Source: RFQD01 sp049314515 | GTDB lineage: Bacteria > Actinomycetota > Actinomycetes > Actinomycetales > Microbacteriaceae | NCBI GenBank assembly: GCA_049314515.1 | Contig: JBMOEY010000010.1 | Coordinates: 1 to 29,407, forward strand | Direction of reading: 5' to 3' | Length of the DNA: 29,407 bases | In this document: piece after piece, positions 23,801 to 29,407 of the stretch | Position numbering within the stretch: position 1 is the stretch's first letter | Layout of the letters: each line of letters starts with the position of its first letter | Position numbers and translations under genes: made by a program | Notes under the pieces: generated by a model | What the model was told of the DNA's origin: nothing | Seen by the model: the letters and a program-made list of their open reading frames with translations, nothing else | The model's database searches: none

Positions 23801-24854
23801 CCTTCGCCCCCTGGGTGAATCCCGTCAGGTCCCTCGGCGCGGTCGAGACCATGCCTGCGACCCACGAGGGAATTCCCAAGGCTGTGAGTCGGGTGGTGAT
23901 TGCGGACGCCGAATCGGGAGCAACGATCGCAATCATGCCGAGTCCTAAATTCCACGTTCCCTCGGTCGATTCCAGAGGCTCACCGCTCATGCCTGCCAGT
24001 ACACGGAACACCGAGTGTGGCGACCATGTCGAGCGGTCGACTTCAACCCACGCTCCCGACGGTAAGACGCGAGCGAGGTTGGCGGCGATGCCGCCGCCGG
24101 TCACATGACTGAGGGCATGAACCGACGGCCCCAGTTCGGGTGACTCAAGTACTTCGAGCAGTGGGCCCGTATAGAGGCGCGTGGGCTCGAGCAGAATCTC
24201 TCCCACGACGCCGCCGAGCTCCTCCGAACGATCAGTGAAAGCGAGTTTGCGGTCCGCCAAAATGTGGCGCACGAGGGAATAGCCATTCGAGTGAAGCCCG
24301 CTCGAGGAACACGCCACGGCAACGTCGCCGTGCTGCACTCGGTGTGCTCCCAGAAGCGCGTCGCGCTCGACAACGCCGGTCGCCGCGCCAGCGACGTCGT
24401 AGTCGTCGGGTCCGAGCAGTCCAGGATGTTCTGCCGTTTCCCCACCTACGAGAGCCGTGCCCGTTTCGGCGCATGCATTCGCAATGCCCGAGACAATCGC
24501 AGCGATGCGCTCAGGGATCACCTTGCCGCACGCAATGTAATCCGTCATGAAAAGGGGGCGTGCGCCTGTCACGACGATGTCATCGACCACCATGCCCACG
24601 AGATCAAATCCGATCGTGTCGTGCTTGTCGATGGCCTGCGCTAGCGCGACTTTGGTTCCCACGCCATCAGTGCTCGTGGCGAGAACAGGATGTCGATATT
24701 CCTTCAAGAATCCGACGTCGAACAAGCCAGCGAAACCACCCACTCCTCCGAGAACTTCCGGGCCGTGGGTTGCCCGAACCGAGGCCTTCATCAGCTCGAC
24801 GGCCAAGTCTCCGGCGGCCGTGTTTACCCCCGCGCGCGCATATGAGTCGCTCAT
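23754..24854 (-). CDS. purM: Phosphoribosylformylglycinamidine cyclo-ligase (AIR synthetase)
   Basis: Converts FGAM to aminoimidazole ribotide with ATP, the fifth step of IMP synthesis, in the cytosol. The 366 residues show the family marks GGVGGFAGLFDVG (about 36-48), ATSTDGVGTKVALAQ (about 58-72), DLVGMVVDDIVVTGARPLFMTDYI, GGETAEHPG and LHSNGYSLVR. Length matches the family (about 345-370). The ATG at 24854 (MSDSYARAG) is chosen; the open frame runs on for another 156 codons, antisense to purF, but that part has no family similarity. TAGACT lies 8 bases before the ATG. It is divergent from purF, whereas in many bacteria purF and purM run in the same direction. Confidence 0.97.
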   Translation of the reverse strand: MSDSYARAGVNTAAGDLAVELMKASVRATHGPEVLGGVGGFAGLFDVGFLKEYRHPVLATSTDGVGTKVALAQAIDKHDTIGFDLVGMVVDDIVVTGARPLFMTDYIACGKVIPERIAAIVSGIANACAETGTALVGGETAEHPGLLGPDDYDVAGAATGVVERDALLGAHRVQHGDVAVACSSSGLHSNGYSLVRHILADRKLAFTDRSEELGGVVGEILLEPTRLYTGPLLEVLESPELGPSVHALSHVTGGGIAANLARVLPSGAWVEVDRSTWSPHSVFRVLAGMSGEPLESTEGTWNLGLGMIAIVAPDSASAITTRLTALGIPSWVAGMVSTAPRDLTGFTQGAKGVDGGAVRLVGSFAD

Positions 24855-24860
24855 CGACCC

Positions 24861-24894
24861 CAAGTCTATCCAGCGCACAAGTGTGCGAGACTTG
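24861..24894. promoter_or_regulatory. Bidirectional purM/purF promoter region with nested dyads
   Basis: CAAGTCT (24861-24867) and AGACTTG (24888-24894) form a 7-bp inverted repeat enclosing a second one, CGCACA and TGTGCG around AG (24874-24887). The outer left arm overlaps the purM -10 box (TAGACT, 24863-24868 on the minus strand). This is a suitable place for a purine-responsive repressor, though it does not resemble the Bacillus PurBox or the E. coli PurR site. I see no clear -10 box for purF. Confidence 0.4.
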
Positions 24895-24956
24895 AGGTGT
24901 CTTATCGAGCCGCGCTGGCTGTCGCGGTCCTCACGCCTCAGGAGACCAGAGATCGC

Positions 24957-26414
24957 ATGTGCGGCATCGTCGGAATCGTCTCGCAAGAACCGGTCAACCA
25001 GCAAATCTATGACGCACTGCTGTTGTTGCAGCACCGTGGTCAAGATTCCACGGGAATGGCGACCGCGGATGGAAGTCAACTTCACCTGTTCAAGGCAAAA
25101 GGTCAGGTGCGTGAGACCTACCGCACTCGCGACATGCGGTCCCTGCTTGGCACAATGGGCATCGGTCACGTTCGCTACGCGACCGCCGGTGCCGCCAAAA
25201 ACGAAGAAGAGGCTCAACCGTTTTACGTGAACGCGCCCTACGGCATCATCTTGGTTCACAACGGCAATCTCACTAATACTCGTGAACTCTCGCGTGACCT
25301 GTTTGCAATTGATCGCCGCCACATCAACACGTCTAGTGATACCGAACTTCTACTCAACGTGCTGGCAACCGAAATTCAGTCGCGCATTTCGGGTGATGCG
25401 CTGGATGCGGGCGACCTCTTCGACGCTGTCTCGGGTGTGCACGCTCGCGTGGAAGGCTCGTATGCCGCAATTGCCGTCATTGCGGGTCACGGCGTTCTGG
25501 CGTTCCGGGACCCCTTCGGTATCCGCCCACTGATTCTCGGCTCCCGTCCCGCCGAGAATGGCAAGACCGAGTGGATCGTGGCAAGTGAGTCGCTCGTGCT
25601 CGAGAGCGCCGGCTACAACATCGTGCGCGACGTCGAACCCGGTGAGGCGATCTTTGTCACGGCCGAGGGTGAGATGTTCGCGAAGCAGTGCGCCGCGAAT
25701 CCCGTTCTCATGCCGTGCTCGTTTGAGTATGTGTACCTCGCTCGCCCCGACTCAATCATGAACGGCATCTCGGTTTATGAGGCTCGTCTGCGTCTGGGTG
25801 ACCGACTGGCAAACACGATTGCGGAGTACGCCCCGACCGGCAACATTGACGTCGTCATGCCCATTCCCGACTCCTCTCGCCCGGCCGCCATGCAAGTTGC
25901 CCGCAAGCTGGGTATCGAGTACCGCGAAGGTTTCTACAAGAACCGCTATGTGGGTCGAACGTTCATCATGCCGGGGCAGGCCCAACGCAAGCGATCTGTA
26001 CGCCAGAAGCTCAACGCCATGTCGAGCGAGTTCAAGGGCAAGAATGTTCTGATCGTCGACGACTCAATCGTGCGCGGAACAACGTCGAAAGAAATCATTG
26101 ACATGGCGCGCGCCGCCGGAGCGAACGAGGTTACCTTTACATCGGCTGCCCCGCCGGTTCGCTATCCGCACGTGTACGGAATCAACATGCCCTCGCGGGC
26201 TGAGCTCATCGGACACGGGCGCAAGATTCCCGAGATTGCCGAAGTTCTCGGTGCAGACCACCTCATTTATCAAGAGGTCGAGGACATGCACGCCGCCATC
26301 ATCGAAGGGTCGCCCGTCAGTGGGCTCGACATGAGCTGCTTCACAGGTGAGTACGTCACGGGATCGGTGACGAACGAATATCTCGCGTGGGTTGAGGCGA
26401 ATCAGTCGAGCTAG
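24957..26414 (+). CDS. purF: Amidophosphoribosyltransferase
   Basis: Makes phosphoribosylamine from PRPP and glutamine, the committed step of purine synthesis. The 485 residues start MCGIVGI, so Cys2 becomes the N-terminal nucleophile after Met removal, with no propeptide. The glutaminase domain (about 2-235) has HNGNLTN and DPFGIRPL; the PRTase domain has the PRPP loop VLIVDDSIVRGTT at 364-376. It resembles the E. coli enzyme (IYDALLLLQHRGQDSTGM, PFYVNAPYGI, CSFEYVYLARPDS) and lacks two of the four Cys ligands of the iron-sulfur Bacillus type: YPHVYG where Bacillus has HPCFYG, and a lone Cys in SCFTGEY. An AGGAG lies 13 bases before the ATG. Divergent from purM; the 103-residue membrane gene converges on its end. 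Confidence 0.97.
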   Translation: MCGIVGIVSQEPVNQQIYDALLLLQHRGQDSTGMATADGSQLHLFKAKGQVRETYRTRDMRSLLGTMGIGHVRYATAGAAKNEEEAQPFYVNAPYGIILVHNGNLTNTRELSRDLFAIDRRHINTSSDTELLLNVLATEIQSRISGDALDAGDLFDAVSGVHARVEGSYAAIAVIAGHGVLAFRDPFGIRPLILGSRPAENGKTEWIVASESLVLESAGYNIVRDVEPGEAIFVTAEGEMFAKQCAANPVLMPCSFEYVYLARPDSIMNGISVYEARLRLGDRLANTIAEYAPTGNIDVVMPIPDSSRPAAMQVARKLGIEYREGFYKNRYVGRTFIMPGQAQRKRSVRQKLNAMSSEFKGKNVLIVDDSIVRGTTSKEIIDMARAAGANEVTFTSAAPPVRYPHVYGINMPSRAELIGHGRKIPEIAEVLGADHLIYQEVEDMHAAIIEGSPVSGLDMSCFTGEYVTGSVTNEYLAWVEANQSS

Positions 26415-26421
26415 CCGGAAT

Positions 26422-26733
26422 TTATGGCTTGCTCACTGACTCGGTGGTGACCGTTCGCTTTGCGTCAGCGACGCGCACGGACCTGCGCATCAAAAGGTCA
26501 ATGATCAGGGCCGAGCCAAGGCCGATGAGCCCGCCCACGGCACCCGTGAAGAGCACGAAGAAACCAACGAGCTGGTAGACGGGTATTCCGCCGGTCGAAT
26601 TGGGCATGCCGATCAATGGCGTGGCCGAAATCAGGGCAACAATCGCGCCCAGCGCGACGCCGAACAAAAAGAAGCGCAGGTACTTTGGGCTCCGACGTAC
26701 GGTCACCGTCTCGATGCTTGATTTTTCACTCAC
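26422..26733 (-). CDS. Small two-helix membrane protein
   Basis: I do not recognise a named family. The 103-residue reading from GTG 26733 has a short basic N-terminus (VRRSPKYLRFF), two hydrophobic segments (about 22-42 and 53-82, the second Gly-rich: FVLFTGAVGGLIGLGSALIIDLL) and a charged C-terminus. A TTG at 26760, directly after the SCP-like stop, would add nine residues but is less likely. It follows the SCP-like gene by 27 bases on the same strand, so both are probably one transcript, and its stop is 7 bases from that of purF. Nothing in it indicates a reaction; small membrane proteins of this kind near purF are, as far as I recall, common in Microbacteriaceae. Confidence 0.75.
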   Translation of the reverse strand: MSEKSSIETVTVRRSPKYLRFFLFGVALGAIVALISATPLIGMPNSTGGIPVYQLVGFFVLFTGAVGGLIGLGSALIIDLLMRRSVRVADAKRTVTTESVSKP

Positions 26734-26760
26734 GGTTCTATTGTGCCGTGCGTGACGCAA

Positions 26761-27132
26761 TCACGGAGCGAGTGGAAAGAATTCCGACACGTCAGATCGC
26801 GTTCCGGATGCTCGAATCAGACCCGAACTCACCCCCGTTGTCCAGGAAAGAGTGCCGGTGGCAAGGGCAACGAAGGTAAGCGCATCCATCTCGACCACGT
26901 TGGGCGGAGTGCCGCGGGTATGACGCGGACCCTCGACAAACTGGATTGCACCAAACGGAGGCACGCGCACCTCCACTGTGTTGCCGGGGGCCGCGCGTTC
27001 GAGGAGCTGAAGCAGCCACCGCACGGCGAGCGCGAGCTCCGTTCGAGCGGGCGAAGCGCCGGTGGCGAGGGCATCCACTGCCGAGGTCACGGCACGGCGC
27101 CCGTCGGAGTCGGCAATCTTGGGCATCGGCAT
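26761..27132 (-). CDS. Sterol carrier protein-like (bacterial SCP orthologue) protein
   Basis: A 123-residue soluble protein matching the short actinobacterial proteins annotated as sterol carrier family (bacterial SCP orthologue domain). The marks are VEVRVPPFGAIQFVEGPRHTRGTPPNVVEMD (about 53-83) and the following helix TFVALATGTLSW. An N-terminal helical part (14-46) precedes the SCP core. These proteins are thought to bind lipids, but the role of the bacterial form is not established; despite the name, a sterol is not implied. It is divergent from purD. The ATG at 27132 is preceded by AGGGAAG about 10 bases away; a second ATG two codons later is an alternative. Its place among purine genes recalls other actinobacteria. 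Confidence 0.85.
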   Translation of the reverse strand: MPMPKIADSDGRRAVTSAVDALATGASPARTELALAVRWLLQLLERAAPGNTVEVRVPPFGAIQFVEGPRHTRGTPPNVVEMDALTFVALATGTLSWTTGVSSGLIRASGTRSDVSEFFPLAP

Positions 27133-27169
27133 AAACCCAGTCTTCCCTGTCGCGCTTCTCAGTGCGGAA

Positions 27170-27182
27170 CACGACAGTCGTG
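27170..27182. promoter_or_regulatory. Inverted repeat upstream of purD
   Basis: CACGAC and GTCGTG flank a single A. The 13-base dyad covers the expected -35 position of purD (17 bases before its -10 box) and lies about 38 bases from the divergent SCP-like start. It suits an operator; I know no actinobacterial regulator with this exact site. Confidence 0.35.
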
Positions 27183-27197
27183 CGCGGTCATTCGCAA

Positions 27198-27203
27198 TAC
27201 GCT
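27198..27203 (+). promoter_or_regulatory. -10 box of purD, leaderless type
   Basis: TACGCT is followed by GGAACG and then the GTG of purD at 27210, a 6-base gap. The GGAA is too close to the GTG to work well as a ribosome-binding site. Confidence 0.45.
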
Positions 27204-27209
27204 GGAACG

Positions 27210-28511
27210 GTGAAGATTCTTGTTCTAGGGCCGGGTGCTCGTGAGCACGCCATCATCCTGGCTTTGCTCGCCGAGAACGAGACCCACGATGTCACCGCTG
27301 CTCCGGGTAACGCCGGAATCGCTCATGACGTGCCGTGCGTGCAGATCGACGCGAATGACCCTGTTGCGGCGACTGCGCTGGCTCTTGGGCTCAACGTCGA
27401 CCTCGTGGTGATTGGCCCGGAGGCTCCGCTCGTCGCCGGTGTCGCCGACGCGATTCGCGCGGAGGGCATCCCCGTGTTTGGACCTAACCAGGCGGCCGCC
27501 ATGCTCGAGGGCAGCAAAGACTTCGCCAAGCGCATCATGTCGGAAGCACTGGTCCCTACCGGCCGTGCAATCACGGCACTCACACTGCTCGAAGCCGAAA
27601 CGGCGCTCGACGACTACGGCGCTCCCTACGTGGTCAAGGCCGACGGGTTGGCCGCGGGCAAAGGCGTTCTCGTCACGACCGATCGGGATGCAGCCGTGGC
27701 TCACGCCTCACACTGGCTCGCTCACGGCGGTGTTCTCGTTGAGGAATTTCTTGACGGCCACGAAGTATCGCTCTTTTTACTCAGCGACGGGCACGACGTT
27801 TTGCCACTCTCACCGGCTCAAGACTTCAAGCGCATTTTTGACAACGACGAAGGTCCCAACACGGGTGGCATGGGTGCCTACTCACCCATGCCGTGGTTGG
27901 CAGAGCGCTTTGGGAGCGAAGAGGCCTTCGTTCGCGAGGTGATGGACACCGTGGGGCAGCCGGTTATTCGTGTTCTCGAGGCCGAAGGAACCCCTTTTGT
28001 GGGGCTGCTCTACTGCGGACTCATCATCACCAAAGACGGGATTCGCGTCATCGAGTTCAACGCGCGTTTCGGTGACCCCGAGACTCAGGCCGTCTTGCCG
28101 CGGTTGGTGACGCCGCTCTCTGAGCTGCTGTTTGCGGCGGCGACCGGCGACCTGTCCGGTCGCCCCTGGCCGCAGTTCAGCACCGACCACACGGTTTGTG
28201 TAGTGCTCGCGAGCGAGGGTTACCCCGAGTCGCCGATCACCGGCCGACCATTGACCGGACTGGATGCGGCGGCCGAGATCGCCGGCGTGCACCTCGCTCA
28301 TGCGGCTACGGCGGTTGCACCCGACTTTGGCGCACCGGGGAATCTGCTCGCCACCGGAGGCCGCGTGCTCAGCGTTGTTGCACGTGCAACATCGTTCGGT
28401 GAGGCGCGTGACCGCGCTTATGAAGCCATCCGTCTCATCGGCCTCGAGGGCGGACAGTTCCGCTCCGACATCGCCGCTGCCGTGGTTGCTCAAGAACAGA
28501 GCGGGCGCTGA
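27210..28511 (+). CDS. purD: Phosphoribosylamine-glycine ligase (GAR synthetase)
   Basis: Joins glycine to phosphoribosylamine with ATP, the second step of IMP synthesis. The 433 residues show GPGAREHA (7-14) at the N-domain, GPEAPLVAGVAD, the ATP-grasp segment VKADGLAAGKGV with Lys143, NTGGMGAYSPMP, and EFNARFGDPETQ with Glu282 and Asn284 as metal ligands. Length matches the family (420-435). The GTG at 27210 is chosen because it begins the conserved start VKILVLGPG and has TACGCT 6 bases upstream; an in-frame ATG at 27162 would add 16 unsupported residues. Its TGA overlaps the ATG of purC (TGATG), which couples their translation. Confidence 0.97.
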   Translation: MKILVLGPGAREHAIILALLAENETHDVTAAPGNAGIAHDVPCVQIDANDPVAATALALGLNVDLVVIGPEAPLVAGVADAIRAEGIPVFGPNQAAAMLEGSKDFAKRIMSEALVPTGRAITALTLLEAETALDDYGAPYVVKADGLAAGKGVLVTTDRDAAVAHASHWLAHGGVLVEEFLDGHEVSLFLLSDGHDVLPLSPAQDFKRIFDNDEGPNTGGMGAYSPMPWLAERFGSEEAFVREVMDTVGQPVIRVLEAEGTPFVGLLYCGLIITKDGIRVIEFNARFGDPETQAVLPRLVTPLSELLFAAATGDLSGRPWPQFSTDHTVCVVLASEGYPESPITGRPLTGLDAAAEIAGVHLAHAATAVAPDFGAPGNLLATGGRVLSVVARATSFGEARDRAYEAIRLIGLEGGQFRSDIAAAVVAQEQSGR

Positions 28512-29401
28512 TGGCTGGTTTCACGGGAGCCACCGTACTCGAGCTGCGTGGTTGGCAACACGCGTATTCGGGCAAGGTACGTGATTTGTACGTGCCGACC
28601 GGCCAAGACCTTGCCGCCGCCACGCGCATCCTCGTCGTTGCCAGTGACCGCATCAGCGCGTTCGATCACGTTCTCGAGCCGGAGATCCCCGGCAAGGGCG
28701 AATTACTCACCACGTTGAGCAACTGGTGGTTCGCGCAACTCCCGGCGCCGAACCACCTGCGTTTGCCCGACAACGAGACCCCGAGCATCCCCGACGCAGT
28801 GAAGAGTCGATCCATGCTCGTCGCCAATCTGGACATGTTTCCAATCGAGTGCGTGGTGCGCGGATACCTGTCGGGCAGTGGCTGGCTGGAGTATCAGCAG
28901 ACCCAGACTGTGTGTGGCATCGAATTGCCACCGGGCCTCGCCAATGGCGACCGCTTGCCGGTGCCCATTTATACGCCCGCATACAAAGCGGCGGTTGGTG
29001 AGCACGACGAGAACATCTCGTTCGAGCGCACGGTCGAATTGATTGGCGACGAGGATGCGCGCGCGCTGCGAGACCTGTCACTCGAGATCTTTGCTCGCGC
29101 AAGTGGCCTCGCTGCGTCACGCAGGGTCATCCTCGCTGACACCAAGTTTGAGTTCGGGCGCGACCGCGAAACCGGAGTCATCGCTCTCGCAGACGAAGTG
29201 CTTACCAGCGATTCAAGTCGCTACTGGGATGCCGATGCCTATGCCCGCGGCGAGCGCAACAACAGCTTCGACAAGCAGATTGTGCGCAATTGGCTCAGCG
29301 CCAACTGGGACAAGACCGGAGCGCCTCCGGCGTTGCCGCCAGAGATTGTGGCTCAAACGGCCGATCGGTATCGCGAGCTGATTGAACGGCTCGTCGGTTA
29401 G
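28511..29401 (+). CDS. purC: Phosphoribosylaminoimidazole-succinocarboxamide synthase (SAICAR synthetase)
   Basis: Condenses CAIR with aspartate using ATP, one of the later steps of IMP synthesis. The 296 residues make it the long, yeast ADE1-like form rather than the 237-residue E. coli form. Visible marks are GKVRDLY near residue 19, VASDRISAFDHVLEPEIPGKGELLT (about 42-66), RGYLSGSGWLEYQQT (about 117-131) and the family signature LADTKFEFG at 208-216. The ATG overlaps the TGA of purD by one base, so the pair is one operon. No ribosome-binding site is obvious; re-initiation after purD is likely. The gene ends 6 bases before the window edge, complete. Confidence 0.97.
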   Translation: MAGFTGATVLELRGWQHAYSGKVRDLYVPTGQDLAAATRILVVASDRISAFDHVLEPEIPGKGELLTTLSNWWFAQLPAPNHLRLPDNETPSIPDAVKSRSMLVANLDMFPIECVVRGYLSGSGWLEYQQTQTVCGIELPPGLANGDRLPVPIYTPAYKAAVGEHDENISFERTVELIGDEDARALRDLSLEIFARASGLAASRRVILADTKFEFGRDRETGVIALADEVLTSDSSRYWDADAYARGERNNSFDKQIVRNWLSANWDKTGAPPALPPEIVAQTADRYRELIERLVG

Positions 29402-29407
29402 AACACC

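Noticed and set aside
24855..25322. In-frame extension of purM by 156 codons upstream of its ATG
   Set aside because: It runs antisense through the start of purF and has no similarity to PurM; the known PurM N-terminus begins at MSDSYARAG.

Overview
The window looks like chromosome from an actinobacterium, most likely Microbacteriaceae or a close Micrococcales relative. The reasons are a DUF3073 protein next to purM, the actinobacterial-type Pr6Pr, DUF5652 and SCP-orthologue proteins, frequent GTG starts, TANNNT-type -10 boxes placed directly against start codons, and a G+C content that I judge by eye to be just under 60%, moderate for the group. I see no tRNA, rRNA, CRISPR, insertion sequence or phage gene. 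It reads as compact core and semi-core chromosome: 24 protein genes, most intergenic gaps under 130 bp, and no gene-free stretch over 300 bp.

Layout. 1-6932 (minus): a cobalamin-dependent methionine synthase cut by the left edge, preceded by a Pr6Pr membrane protein, aldo/keto reductase, dienelactone hydrolase and SDR oxidoreductase series. 6968-10185: a small DUF5652 membrane protein, a divergent NRAMP-like transporter with altered metal-site residues, and a DHA2 multidrug transporter. The last two are separated by a strong inverted repeat. 10186-13275: an acyl-CoA oxidase/dehydrogenase and a divergent EamA transporter ending in a recognisable terminator. 13351-16369 (minus): a DEAD-box RNA helicase with a long Arg/Asp-rich N-terminal tail, and a second EamA transporter. 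16469-22727: an RND efflux permease divergent from a KimA-like potassium transporter that is followed by two tightly coupled FluC fluoride channels. 22858-29401: a purine region with DUF3073, a Lys-tailed membrane protein, purM (minus), purF (plus), a two-gene minus unit (small membrane protein and SCP-like protein), and an overlapping purD-purC pair.

Function. PurF, PurD, PurM and PurC are steps 1, 2, 5 and 8 (counting AIR carboxylation as two steps) of de novo IMP synthesis, but they sit in three transcription units of opposite orientation rather than one operon. MetH belongs to one-carbon metabolism, which also feeds purine synthesis. Much of the rest is transport and envelope homeostasis: potassium, fluoride, divalent metal, multidrug and metabolite export.

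The most striking window-wide signal is promoter architecture. In at least eight genes a TANNNT hexamer ends exactly 6 or 7 bases before the annotated ATG or GTG, and three more are near-matches. This is the arrangement expected for leaderless mRNAs. It also helps to choose several start codons. I did not find a clearly novel multi-gene system. The best candidates for follow-up are the leaderless promoters with overlapping dyads, the non-canonical NRAMP-like transporter and the KimA-FluC-FluC unit.
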